DNA from: Phycisphaerales bacterium
Lineage (GTDB): Bacteria; Planctomycetota; Phycisphaerae; Phycisphaerales; SM1A02
Reading direction: 5' to 3'
Assembly (NCBI GenBank): GCA_030748805.1
Contig: JASMLG010000090.1
Coordinates: 1 to 34,175, forward strand
DNA length: 34,175 nt
Shown here: in pieces, positions 23,994 to 32,972 of the stretch
Layout: every line of letters begins with the position of its first letter
Position numbering within the stretch: position 1 is the first letter of the stretch
The notes under the pieces: model-generated
The model's input: only the letters and a program-made list of their open reading frames with translations
Told to the model about the DNA's origin: nothing
Database searches by the model: none
Position numbers and translations under genes: made by a program

Positions 23994-25733
23994 ATGGCAC
24001 GAAAGTTACGACGAAAACTTGGCGAAATCCTCCTTGAAGAGGGTTCAATAACAAAAGATCAACTTGCTGCTGCAATTGAATCATCTGATGGAACACCTAA
24101 AAAAATAGGTGAGGTGCTTCAAGAACAAGGTGTTTGCGATGAAAAAACGATAGTTAAGGCACTTGCTAGCCAATTTGGAATGGAATATATCGAACTTGAT
24201 GGTTTAGATGGAGAGCAGAAGCCGGATATGGACTTAATTCCAAAAGATGTTATTCAAAAACATTTAATCCTTCCATTAAGTAAACAAGGTGACAAACTTC
24301 AGTTGATAATTCATGATCCATTGAACCTTGAATTGCTAGATTTGTTGCGTTTTCGCTTGAATTGCGAATTGGACCCTGTGTTATCAACAAAAGAAGCAAT
24401 CAAACAATTTATAGCGAAAGAGACAGGGACCGAAGGAAATATGCTTTCGGATACTTCTCTTGTTACGGATTCTGTAGACGTTACAGTTGATAAAAGTGTA
24501 GACACATCTATCGATGCTTCTATAGATGTTGATGATGCTCAGGCTCCAATTGTAAAATTGGTTACAAGGTTTATATCTGAAGCGGTTCGTAATCGCACCT
24601 CTGATATTCACATTGAACCAATGGAAGATAGAGTAATGCTAAGGTATCGGATTGATGGTGTTTGCCATATTCGTGACAATCTTCCTAAGCGAATGCAATC
24701 AGCGATTCTTGCTCGATTAAAGTTAATGGCAGGAGTGAATATTGCTGAAAAACGAATTCCTCAAGACGGTCGAATTAAAATGACTATCGATGGTGAGCAA
24801 ATCGACTTTCGTGTAAGTGCTTGTCCTGCTTATCATGGTGAATCCGTTGTTCTGCGTATTCTTAGACCTGACTCAGTGCGAATTGGCTTGAAGAATCTTG
24901 GTTTTGAACAGGAAAACCTAGACGCTTTCAACCGGTTGATTCGTAGACCAAACGGTATTTTGCTTGTTACAGGACCAACCGGTTCAGGTAAAACCACAAC
25001 GTTGTATTCAGCCCTAGACGTATTAAACCGACCAGATCGTAAAATTATTACCGCGGAAGATCCTGTTGAATACAGTTTTGCTGGAATCAATCAATGTCAA
25101 GTTCGTGAGGCAATTGGATTGACTTTTGCTTCAATTTTGAGGTCAATGTTACGTCAAGCACCAAATGTTATTCTTATCGGTGAAATTAGAGACCGCGAAG
25201 TTGCAGATATCGCAATTCAAGCTGCACTTACAGGCCACTTGGTTTTCTCAACCCTGCACACAAATGATGCCCCGTCAGCGATTACTCGTCTAATTGATAT
25301 GGGGGTTAAGCCGTATCTTGTTGCAAGTTCAATTCAAGCAATAATGGCTCAAAGGCTTATTAGGATGCTTTGCCCCGACTGTAAGAAAAAGGATGATAGC
25401 CCTGATCCTAAATACTTGAAGATCATAGGGATAGATCCTGGGGAAATTGGCAACTCGAATATTTGCAAACCGGTTGGATGCAGCAAGTGTGGCAATCTGG
25501 GATATCGCGGCAGAAAAGCAATCTTTGAGATGTTGGTTATGAACAACGAAGTCCGCGAACTATCGTTTAATCGCGCTCCATTAGGGCAAATACGCCAAGC
25601 AGGCATTAGGGCTGGGATGAAATCATTGGTTGAAGATGGAAAAATCAAAGTCCTTCGTGGAGATACTTCAGCTGAAGAAATTGCTCGATTTGCACAAGCT
25701 GAGGCTCTGCTTGAGGATAATGTTGATATCTAA
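23994..25733 (+). CDS. pilB: GspE/PilB-type assembly ATPase with MshEN domain (first copy)
   Basis: About 579 residues from ATG 23994, where homology begins (MARKLRRKLGEILLEEGSIT); ATG 23922 would add 24 atypical residues. This cytoplasmic hexameric ATPase drives pilus or pseudopilus assembly. Residues 8-30 and 37-62 form two MshEN-type repeats (KLGEILLEEG..., KIGEVLQEQG...), known in relatives to bind cyclic-di-GMP. The ATPase core has Walker A GPTGSGKT at 327-334, an Asp box (RKIITAEDPVEY), Walker B VILIGEIRD, and HLVFSTLHTNDAPSA. A zinc-type tetracysteine follows (Cys460, 463, 496, 499). It is first of the rightward cluster, 22 bases before pilT. Confidence 0.92.
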   Translation: MARKLRRKLGEILLEEGSITKDQLAAAIESSDGTPKKIGEVLQEQGVCDEKTIVKALASQFGMEYIELDGLDGEQKPDMDLIPKDVIQKHLILPLSKQGDKLQLIIHDPLNLELLDLLRFRLNCELDPVLSTKEAIKQFIAKETGTEGNMLSDTSLVTDSVDVTVDKSVDTSIDASIDVDDAQAPIVKLVTRFISEAVRNRTSDIHIEPMEDRVMLRYRIDGVCHIRDNLPKRMQSAILARLKLMAGVNIAEKRIPQDGRIKMTIDGEQIDFRVSACPAYHGESVVLRILRPDSVRIGLKNLGFEQENLDAFNRLIRRPNGILLVTGPTGSGKTTTLYSALDVLNRPDRKIITAEDPVEYSFAGINQCQVREAIGLTFASILRSMLRQAPNVILIGEIRDREVADIAIQAALTGHLVFSTLHTNDAPSAITRLIDMGVKPYLVASSIQAIMAQRLIRMLCPDCKKKDDSPDPKYLKIIGIDPGEIGNSNICKPVGCSKCGNLGYRGRKAIFEMLVMNNEVRELSFNRAPLGQIRQAGIRAGMKSLVEDGKIKVLRGDTSAEEIARFAQAEALLEDNVDI

Positions 25734-25755
25734 GGTATTATTAAAATAATTAATT

Positions 25756-26862
25756 ATGTCCACAATACAAATTGATAGATTGTTAGATACTGTTGTCCGT
25801 ACTGGAGCGTCCGATTTGCACCTCACTGTCGGAAGAAAGCCAACGTTGCGTTTGCACGGTGGATTGAAAAACTTAGACACTAAGGTTCTTGATGGTGATG
25901 ATTGTGTTGCACTGATGAAACAAATTACGCCGGAAAAATCACAACAAGAATTGCAAGAAGAAGGTAGTTGCGACTTTGGGTTTGCGTTTGGAACCGAAGC
26001 GCGTTTTCGTGTTGCAATTTTTCGACAACGAAGTGACATCGCCCTCAGTTTGCGTTTAATTCCAAATGAATTGATGACATTTGAAGAAATCGGTTTACCG
26101 CTAATCTTGAAAGAATTAATCCGAAGACCTCGTGGATTATTTATTGTTACGGGGCCAACTGGCTCTGGTAAAACGACTTCACTTGCGACAATGATTGATT
26201 TCATAAATACAAATCTGGAAAGGCATATTGTTACTGCTGAGGATCCAATTGAATATTACCATTACCACAAAAAGTCAATTGTGAATCAGAGGGAAGTTGG
26301 AAACGATGTACCCAGTTTCTCCGAAGCACTTAGACGTGTCTTGCGTGCTGACCCAGATGTTATTCTTGTTGGTGAAATGCGTGACCTTGAAACAATTGAG
26401 GCAGCGATTCAAGCAGCTGAAACGGGTCACTTGGTCTTCGCTACCTTGCACACTACAGGAGCTTCAGGAACAATCAACCGAATTATTGACGCTTTTCCTA
26501 CTAATCAACAAGAACAAGTACGGGTTCAACTTTCAACCGCTTTAATTTCAGTCCTTTCTCAGGTCCTACTTAGAAGAGCGGATAAAACAGGGAGAGTTGC
26601 TGCCTACGAATTTTTAGTAGTTACTCCAGCGGTAGCAAACCTAATTCGTGAAAATAAGACGTTCAGAATCGATTCAGCTATTCAAACTGGTAGGAAATTT
26701 GGAATGCAGCTTTTAGATGATCACCTTTGGTCCTTGTATGAGAAGGGTATGATTGGAGCTGAGGAAATGATAGATAAGGGTCGAGATTCCAACTCATTGA
26801 CCCAAAAGGTCCACAGTGCAGGTGGCAAGGTAGGCCGAACAGAACTAGACAATCCAGCATAA
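25756..26862 (+). CDS. pilT: Type IV pilus retraction ATPase PilT
   Basis: A 368-residue protein of PilT length. PilT depolymerises type IV pili, powering twitching and DNA uptake. It has an N-terminal PAS-like part (SDLHLTVGRKPTLRLHG), Walker A GPTGSGKT at 133-140, IVTAEDPIEYYH, Walker B VILVGEMRD, and ETGHLVFATLHTTGASGTINRIID. The PilT C-terminal signature AIRNLIRE appears as AVANLIRE at 292-299, losing the arginine of the motif. The tail of about 70 residues after it is ordinary. The gene lies between two assembly ATPases, suggesting a dynamic pilus rather than a pure secretion pseudopilus. Confidence 0.93.
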   Translation: MSTIQIDRLLDTVVRTGASDLHLTVGRKPTLRLHGGLKNLDTKVLDGDDCVALMKQITPEKSQQELQEEGSCDFGFAFGTEARFRVAIFRQRSDIALSLRLIPNELMTFEEIGLPLILKELIRRPRGLFIVTGPTGSGKTTSLATMIDFINTNLERHIVTAEDPIEYYHYHKKSIVNQREVGNDVPSFSEALRRVLRADPDVILVGEMRDLETIEAAIQAAETGHLVFATLHTTGASGTINRIIDAFPTNQQEQVRVQLSTALISVLSQVLLRRADKTGRVAAYEFLVVTPAVANLIRENKTFRIDSAIQTGRKFGMQLLDDHLWSLYEKGMIGAEEMIDKGRDSNSLTQKVHSAGGKVGRTELDNPA

Positions 26863-26889
26863 AATGAACAAAAATCAAGATATTTCTAC

Positions 26890-26918
26890 TTGAAATAAAC
26901 GTATAAATGGCGAATAAT
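26890..26918 (+). promoter_or_regulatory. Candidate internal promoter before the second ATPase
   Basis: TTGAAA and AATAAT are separated by exactly 17 bases, each one mismatch from consensus. They lie in the 155-base gap between pilT and the second pilB, the largest gap in this cluster. Transcription would begin near 26925, leaving a leader of about 90 bases. Confidence 0.5.
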
Positions 26919-27017
26919 CTAAGTGGCAAATGACTTAATCGACTCTAAAACGGTTGCCAGCGAGCATTTAACTTCGAATGATATAACTTGTATTACAAAG
27001 TTTTGGAAATATAACCT

Positions 27018-28796
27018 ATGCCTAAGAGTTCCACATCCAAGTCCAAGAAAAAGAAACTAGACCCAGCCCAACTTAAGGGAAGGCGTTTTGGCCGTGTATT
27101 GACAAAACTTAAAAAAGTCACAAGAGAGCAGGTGCATGAATCGCTTTCAATTCAGAAGGTTGCGAGAAAAAAAGGCGATCTGAAGAAACTTGGTGAAATC
27201 ATGCTTGAAATGGGCATTATTCAAGAGCAAGACATTCTTCAAGCGCTTTCAGGACAAGCTGGATTTGCTTGGAAGGAACTAGACGTAGATGACATTCCTC
27301 AAGCAGCTTTTGATATTTTGCCAGTAGAAAGTGCAACAACTTATCAAATTGTACCAGTTGATTATGATGAAAATACTAAGTTACTAACGATTGCTCTCAA
27401 GTCACCTGACAACTTTCGCGCAGTAGACGACTTGCGGCTACTGATGGGGTTTAAGGTGACAGCAGTCGTTTCACCTTCTCATCAGATAGATGAAATAATT
27501 AAGAAAAGATATTCATCTGGTGGACCATCAATGGCTGACATGATGGCTGATTTGGATTCAGCGGATGTTGGAAGTTTTGAAACCGATGATGAATCAACTG
27601 ACCTTACAAAACTGGCATCTGCCGCTTCTGATAACAAAATAGTTCGTTTAATCAACCTTGTCTTGCTACAGGCAATTAAGGATAAAGCATCTGATATTCA
27701 CTTTGAACCGTTTGAAGAAGAATTCAAAATGCGATATCGCATAGATGGTATTTTGTATGAAATGGTTCCACCGCCGATGCACTTGGCGATGCCAATTGTC
27801 TCGCGAATTAAGATTATGGCAAATCTTGATATTTCAGAAAGGCGATTACCTCAAGACGGGCGAATTGAGTTGACAGTGGGTGGCTCCCCAGTTGATCTTC
27901 GGGTTTCAATCTTGCCAACGATGTATGGCGAGTCAGTTGTGTTGCGAGTACTAGATAGATCAAACGTCCAGTTGAGCATGGACAAAATCGGTTTGCGAAC
28001 TACTGACTATGAAAAAATGTCAGATATTATCAAGCGACCAAATGGAATCGTTCTGGTAACAGGTCCTACTGGATCTGGCAAAACAACTACCTTGTATTCA
28101 GCGCTAAGTGAGTTGAATGAGCCAAAGACAAAAATATTAACAGCCGAGGATCCTGTTGAATATGACATTGATGGTTTAGTTCAATGTCAAGTGAACACAG
28201 ATCAGGAACTGACATTTGCAAAATTGCTTCGTTCATTTTTGCGGCAAGACCCCGATGTTATTCTTGTTGGTGAAATTCGTGACTTAGAAACTGCCCAGAT
28301 TGCAGTTCAAGCATCATTAACTGGTCACTTGGTATTCACGACTCTGCACACAAATGATGCACCGTCGACTGTTTTAAGAATGGTTGATCTTGGAGTTGAG
28401 TCGTTTTTGATTACTGCAACAGTTGAGGCAATAGTCGCTCAACGACTAGTAAGAAGAATTTGCAATAAATGTAAGGAAGAATATAAGCCAAGTGTTGAAG
28501 AATTAATGGAGTTACGTTTACTTCCTGAGGATGTCGAGGGTCGCACCTTCTTCAGAGGTAAGGGGTGTGACTCGTGCAATGGAAGTGGTTATCGGGGACG
28601 ACTTGCGTTGTTTGAAATAATGGAATTCGATGACACCCTGAGAGAACTTATTCTTTCTCAGGCATCAACCGCTGTCTTGCGAGTAGAAGCATCAAAGCGT
28701 GGGATGAGGTCTTTGAGAGAAAGCGGATTGTTAGCAATTTACGATGGCCAAACAACAATTGACGAAGTAGTTCGTGAAACGATGATTGATGAATAA
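27018..28796 (+). CDS. pilB: GspE/PilB-type assembly ATPase (second copy)
   Basis: A 592-residue paralogue of the first ATPase. After a lysine-rich start (KSSTSKSKKKK) comes a pair of MshEN-like repeats. The first (about 22-46, RRFGRVLTKLKKVTREQVHE) is degenerate and the second (about 57-81, KLGEIMLEMGIIQEQD) is well kept. The core has Walker A GPTGSGKT at 349-356, ILTAEDPVEYDID, VILVGEIRDLETAQIA, HLVFTTLHTNDAPST, and tetracysteine Cys482, 485, 517, 520. All catalytic parts look intact. It directly precedes pilC (36-base gap), so it is the likelier working partner of that platform protein. Confidence 0.92.
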   Translation: MPKSSTSKSKKKKLDPAQLKGRRFGRVLTKLKKVTREQVHESLSIQKVARKKGDLKKLGEIMLEMGIIQEQDILQALSGQAGFAWKELDVDDIPQAAFDILPVESATTYQIVPVDYDENTKLLTIALKSPDNFRAVDDLRLLMGFKVTAVVSPSHQIDEIIKKRYSSGGPSMADMMADLDSADVGSFETDDESTDLTKLASAASDNKIVRLINLVLLQAIKDKASDIHFEPFEEEFKMRYRIDGILYEMVPPPMHLAMPIVSRIKIMANLDISERRLPQDGRIELTVGGSPVDLRVSILPTMYGESVVLRVLDRSNVQLSMDKIGLRTTDYEKMSDIIKRPNGIVLVTGPTGSGKTTTLYSALSELNEPKTKILTAEDPVEYDIDGLVQCQVNTDQELTFAKLLRSFLRQDPDVILVGEIRDLETAQIAVQASLTGHLVFTTLHTNDAPSTVLRMVDLGVESFLITATVEAIVAQRLVRRICNKCKEEYKPSVEELMELRLLPEDVEGRTFFRGKGCDSCNGSGYRGRLALFEIMEFDDTLRELILSQASTAVLRVEASKRGMRSLRESGLLAIYDGQTTIDEVVRETMIDE

Positions 28797-28832
28797 TGAA
28801 ATGTACGGTTTAGCCGTAATGGAGCGCTACGA

Positions 28833-30134
28833 ATGACAACATACGTATATGAAGCACTGAATGCAGCAGGTAAGCCAGAGAAGGGGCGAATTGAAGCGGA
28901 AAGCAGTGATGCCGCAATTGCAGCTATTCGCCAAAATGGCTACTTCCCTACATCTGTTCGTGAAGACAAGTTAAAAAGTGCTGATTCTTCAAAGAGTAAG
29001 AAAGAAAAGAAGGGGAAAGCCAAAAAGAAAAAGAGCGCTGGAATCACTATTTCTATTGGGGGAGTGAAAACAAAAATCCTAACTCAGTTCACGCGCCAAC
29101 TTTCAACACTTCAGGACGCTGGTTTGCCACTCCTTCGTTCATTGCAAATTCTTGAACAACAACAAAATCCCGGCAAATTGAAATCAATTTTGCTGGATGT
29201 TGTTGAAGATGTTGAATCGGGGACAAGTTTGTCTGATGCGATGAGTAAACACCCTAAAGCTTTTGATCGTCTTTACTCAAAAATGGTTGCTGCGGGTGAA
29301 ATTGGTGGTGTGCTTGATGTGATTTTGCAACGACTTGCAAACTTTATGGAAAAGGCACAGCGGCTTAAATCGCGTATTAAAGGTGCTATGATTTATCCTA
29401 TATGCGTCATCATAGTTGCAGTTGCGATTGTGACTGGCATCATGTATTTCGTTATCCCAAAGTTTAAGGATATTTTTAATGACTTTGACGTAACGCTACC
29501 TGGTTTAACTCTTTGGCTTATCGAGGCAAGTTTATGGATTGCTGGAACTCCAGAGGGTAAGGAGCAGGCGATACCTGGTTACGTATGGGTAATTGCTTCG
29601 CCGTTTCTTGTTTTCTTCTTTTTTAAACTGGTTCGCAAAACAGGTCCCGGTAGAGCAATTATCGACATCGTTTTGATGAAAATTCCTGTGTTAGGAAATT
29701 TAGTTGAAAAGACATCAGTAGCAAGATTTACAAGAACCCTTGGTACTTTAATTGCCGCAGGTGTTCCAATTCTGGAAGCGGTTCTGATTACACGCGATAC
29801 CTCTGGTAACCATGTTTATGAAAAAGCACTCACAGGCGTTCATGATTCAATTAGAGAGGGTGAATCCGTTGCAGATCCACTTAGGGAAGCAAAGGTCTGC
29901 GATTCAATCGTTGTGAATATGATTGAAGTTGGAGAAGAGACAGGCGATCTTGATGTAATGCTTATGAAAGTTGCTGATAACTACGATGAAGAAGTAGATG
30001 TTGCAGTTACAGCGCTTCTAAGTTTGCTTGAACCAATGCTAGTTGTGGTTCTAGGTGGAATTGTTGGAACAATTGTTCTTGCTCTCTTCTTGCCACTTGT
30101 GAAAATGATTGAAAGCGTATCGGATACAAGTTGA
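28833..30134 (+). CDS. pilC: Inner-membrane platform protein PilC/GspF
   Basis: A 433-residue polytopic membrane protein, the usual PilC length. It forms the platform that the ATPases turn. An N-terminal segment (YVYEALNAAGKPEKGRIEAE) leads to a lysine-rich linker at about 48-70. Two T2SSF domains follow (FTRQLSTLQDAGLPLLRSL; FTRTLGTLIAAGVPILEAV), each ending in membrane helices (ICVIIVAVAIVTGIMYFVI; MLVVVLGGIVGTIVLALFL). GGAG lies about nine bases before the ATG. A five-base-pair hairpin (28804-28818) stands just before that site. The stop touches the next gene. Confidence 0.94.
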   Translation: MTTYVYEALNAAGKPEKGRIEAESSDAAIAAIRQNGYFPTSVREDKLKSADSSKSKKEKKGKAKKKKSAGITISIGGVKTKILTQFTRQLSTLQDAGLPLLRSLQILEQQQNPGKLKSILLDVVEDVESGTSLSDAMSKHPKAFDRLYSKMVAAGEIGGVLDVILQRLANFMEKAQRLKSRIKGAMIYPICVIIVAVAIVTGIMYFVIPKFKDIFNDFDVTLPGLTLWLIEASLWIAGTPEGKEQAIPGYVWVIASPFLVFFFFKLVRKTGPGRAIIDIVLMKIPVLGNLVEKTSVARFTRTLGTLIAAGVPILEAVLITRDTSGNHVYEKALTGVHDSIREGESVADPLREAKVCDSIVVNMIEVGEETGDLDVMLMKVADNYDEEVDVAVTALLSLLEPMLVVVLGGIVGTIVLALFLPLVKMIESVSDTS

Positions 30135-30139
30135 TAAAT

Positions 30140-31285
30140 ATGTTTGTGCGTACTGTAAAAATTAAAAATGCTTTTACTTTAATCGAATTGCTAGTAACGA
30201 TTTCGATAATAATAATTCTAGTAAGCGTTCTTACTCTGGCACTTAATACTGCAAGAAAGTCCGCTCAAGTTGCCGAGACCACTTCTCGTCTGTCGGCATT
30301 AAGTAAAGCTACTGTGCGTTTCAAAGATGACGTAGGGTATTATCCTGCAGTTCTCGATATACATAGAGGTTTGAAAACATTCCCTGTATTTCCTCCTGAC
30401 CAATTATCTCCAGACGAAAACCAAACGTACAGGTCACAAGCACAGGAATGGTATTCAATAACAAGCCCATCAGAATTTTTACTTGGTTACGGAAATAGAT
30501 ACGATGATGGATATGGGCGAACAGATGATCCAGAATCAAGCAATGAAATGCCACTTCTAGGTATTCGTCATCCTGGAATGGATGGAGTTTGGGATGCAAC
30601 AAATCAATATTCTTCATCTACCAGTGAACAGGGAATGGGGACGATAAATTCAAGAGATCCTTCTACTAGAGGAATAACTTACGGACCATATCTTGAAATA
30701 GTTAATGAGCAAATGCTTGGACGACTAAAGTTTGATTTAGATAATAATCCTTTGGTCGATCCAGTGACAGGGCAAGTGAAAGTGTTTTATCCGGGAGACC
30801 CAGATTATGAAGTGACTGGTGCAAACGGAACGAATCCACTTGTGATTGTTGATACATGGGGAACACCAATACGCTATTACAGAACCATGTATCCAATTCC
30901 AAATAAATATGATCCAAGACCATCCCCGATGATTCTCTCTGGTATCTCCAAAATGTTCCCTCCAAGTAACGATTTTGCTGTTGCTAATATCTTTGAGGGG
31001 AGTCGTCCGTCTCTAAGTGATTATTTTGTTTTAAGACCCTTTGATTTTCCTGAAGCTAAAGTTGTAGAAGGAGCGATGGGTGACTATATGGACGGAGAAG
31101 ATGGAGTGGGTGATAAATCAACTACCTTTGAATTACAAAGTGGACAGTTTGCTTTTTTCTCAGCGGGACCAGACCAGAAAACGAATGATCGAATTCGTGC
31201 TGACGCGTTTGGGCTTGATGGAAATAAGGATGAAAATGCAACTGATGAAGTGAATGCAGACAACGTGGTGGAGGTAGGACCATGA
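30140..31285 (+). CDS. Large GspG-like pseudopilin (first)
   Basis: About 381 residues from ATG 30140; a TTG at 30131 overlaps the pilC stop. A short basic leader is followed by the prepilin site NAFTLIELLV and a hydrophobic helix (ISIIIILVSVLTLAL). The residue before Phe is Ala, not the common Gly. The body is much larger than a normal GspG (about 140). Near the end it keeps GspG-like features: DTWGTPIRYYR, then FFSAGPDQKTNDR, followed by an Asp/Asn-rich end that may bind calcium as in GspG. The prepilin class is sure; the specific role is inferred. Confidence 0.82.
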   Translation: MFVRTVKIKNAFTLIELLVTISIIIILVSVLTLALNTARKSAQVAETTSRLSALSKATVRFKDDVGYYPAVLDIHRGLKTFPVFPPDQLSPDENQTYRSQAQEWYSITSPSEFLLGYGNRYDDGYGRTDDPESSNEMPLLGIRHPGMDGVWDATNQYSSSTSEQGMGTINSRDPSTRGITYGPYLEIVNEQMLGRLKFDLDNNPLVDPVTGQVKVFYPGDPDYEVTGANGTNPLVIVDTWGTPIRYYRTMYPIPNKYDPRPSPMILSGISKMFPPSNDFAVANIFEGSRPSLSDYFVLRPFDFPEAKVVEGAMGDYMDGEDGVGDKSTTFELQSGQFAFFSAGPDQKTNDRIRADAFGLDGNKDENATDEVNADNVVEVGP

Positions 31286-32040
31286 CTCCAAACCTTGGAA
31301 GTTTACAAATGCAAAAACGTGCTTTCACTTTAATCGAAATGATGATTGTTATTGGCATCATCGCTCTACTTGCTGCATTGACACTCGGTATCTCAAGCAG
31401 TGTTTTACGAAATAGCGAAATTAGCAGAACAAAAAATGTACTGAAATTACTCGACATGGCTTTGCAAGAGTGGGAACATAATCAGGGGCGATTGATGACA
31501 TATATGGATTACACATATACAGGTGGTACATTTGATATAGAGGCAGATGACGGAATCCTCGATGTAACCTTTGGCGGCAATGTTGTAGATAACGAAACAA
31601 TGCAATTTGCGATGGAAAAAAGGGTTACTGAGTTTGTTAACGTAGTTGATTATTCAGAGTCCGCAAAAGATGTTCTTAACAAAATAAGTCCTGATCATTT
31701 AGAAAAAACAGCTCAAGGCATTGTTCCACTCGATTCTTGGGGAAACGCTATTGGAATCGTGTTTCCTGGCAGTCCATACTTAGATACTTATGGTGGATCA
31801 AATAATGCTTGGCCCAGAGACCAAAGTGGTGATTTGTCAATTCGTGATCAAGCAGAAGATGGTCTTGGCTCCTGTATTAACTTACGGCCGTACTTCGTGT
31901 CTGCTGGTCCAGATGGTTTGTGGGGATATCTTAATCAAGCAAATGGTGGACCAGATACCGCAGATCAAATAGAACATTGGGAAGCAACCAAGGACAACAT
32001 TTATTCTTACGAACCATTTATTGTGGAGCAAGCACGTTGA
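31282..32040 (+). CDS. GspG-like pseudopilin (second)
   Basis: A 252-residue prepilin starting with ATG 31282 in an ATGA overlap; Met at 31309 is an alternative. The processing site is RAFTLIEMMI, again with Ala before Phe, followed by a helix (VIGIIALLAALTLGI). The C-terminal half contains LDSWGNAIGIVFPG and FVSAGPDGLWGY, the typical GspG pairing of a D-x-W-G segment with a later S-x-GPDG loop, and a further Asp-rich stretch. It therefore looks like a second G-type subunit in tandem with the preceding gene. Cellular location is predicted as inner membrane and periplasm. Confidence 0.8.
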   Translation: MTPNLGSLQMQKRAFTLIEMMIVIGIIALLAALTLGISSSVLRNSEISRTKNVLKLLDMALQEWEHNQGRLMTYMDYTYTGGTFDIEADDGILDVTFGGNVVDNETMQFAMEKRVTEFVNVVDYSESAKDVLNKISPDHLEKTAQGIVPLDSWGNAIGIVFPGSPYLDTYGGSNNAWPRDQSGDLSIRDQAEDGLGSCINLRPYFVSAGPDGLWGYLNQANGGPDTADQIEHWEATKDNIYSYEPFIVEQAR

Positions 32041-32048
32041 ACAATAAA

Positions 32049-32972
32049 ATGCTCAATCCAAACTCTCGCGGCTTCACGCTCGTAGAACTCATCGTTGTGA
32101 TTGTCATTATGGGAATCCTTGCACTCTTGAGCGGTCTTGCGTATCGCGGTATCTCTTCCGATCTTCGAATGGCTTCAGCAAAGAATACTGTTACAGCAGC
32201 CCTTGAAAATGCAAGGGCAATAGCAATCAAAAAAAACAGATACGTTATCGCGGTCTTTTATCCGCGGCTCGAAAATTCTGGATTAGAGCAGGTTATAGAT
32301 GTCATCATCGCTGAGTGGAATGGCGACTCTATGAATGCCGATAGGGGTGATAATATTATTTGGACGTATGACAGATACGTGCCAATTAGTGGGTTATCAG
32401 TTAATACGATTGAAAGTGGAATCAGCGTTGCTGGACCAAGTTTTCAAAATGGCGATGATAGTGATTGGCTAGCACCATCATTTTTGCCAGGTCTTACGAC
32501 TAGACCATCTTCTGACGCAGAGGATTTAATGGGGCGCCTTTCGGGAGTTCTTTACAATCCTGAGGGTAGAGTTGTTACTCGAAATTCAATATCTTCTTCT
32601 GACCGCTTGTGGGTTGATCTTAATTCTGATGGGGAACAGACCATTGATCCTAATCCCGATCGAAATTTAGATACCATTGACCCATGGAATGTTGGCTGGT
32701 TAACAATTTCTCCTCCTGAAATAATTGTAATTGAAGATCCCGATGTTCCATTCGACAGTTTGTCTGGTGTCTACTTGAAGGGTGTTGGAGGAGAGCCCTT
32801 TGTAATGCCAGTTCCTTTTATAGCGGTCTTTGACGATGACGAATTTCGTTCACAATATCCATCTGAACTTTTTGATGGATATCAAGAGCGCATAGAGAGC
32901 TATACTAATTATATTGATGTAAATACCGAAAGAATTCAATTCAACAGATATAGCGGAGTGCCACTGAAATGA
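32049..32972 (+). CDS. GspH/FimT-like pseudopilin
   Basis: About 307 residues from ATG 32049; a TTG at 32037 that overlaps the preceding stop (TTGA) is an alternative. The processing site is RGFTLVELIVV with Gly before Phe, then a helix (IVIMGILALLSGLAY). The segment SAKNTVTAALENARAIAIKKNRYVIAVF is typical of GspH/FimT, in which a helix leads to a beta-sheet domain. The large acidic remainder has no match I recognise. It sits third in the pseudopilin series. Confidence 0.75.
   Translation: MLNPNSRGFTLVELIVVIVIMGILALLSGLAYRGISSDLRMASAKNTVTAALENARAIAIKKNRYVIAVFYPRLENSGLEQVIDVIIAEWNGDSMNADRGDNIIWTYDRYVPISGLSVNTIESGISVAGPSFQNGDDSDWLAPSFLPGLTTRPSSDAEDLMGRLSGVLYNPEGRVVTRNSISSSDRLWVDLNSDGEQTIDPNPDRNLDTIDPWNVGWLTISPPEIIVIEDPDVPFDSLSGVYLKGVGGEPFVMPVPFIAVFDDDEFRSQYPSELFDGYQERIESYTNYIDVNTERIQFNRYSGVPLK

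Noticed and set aside
23994..28796. The two similar pilB genes as a recent tandem duplication
   Set aside because: The proteins differ throughout, especially at the N-terminus, and pilT lies between them, so they are old paralogues.
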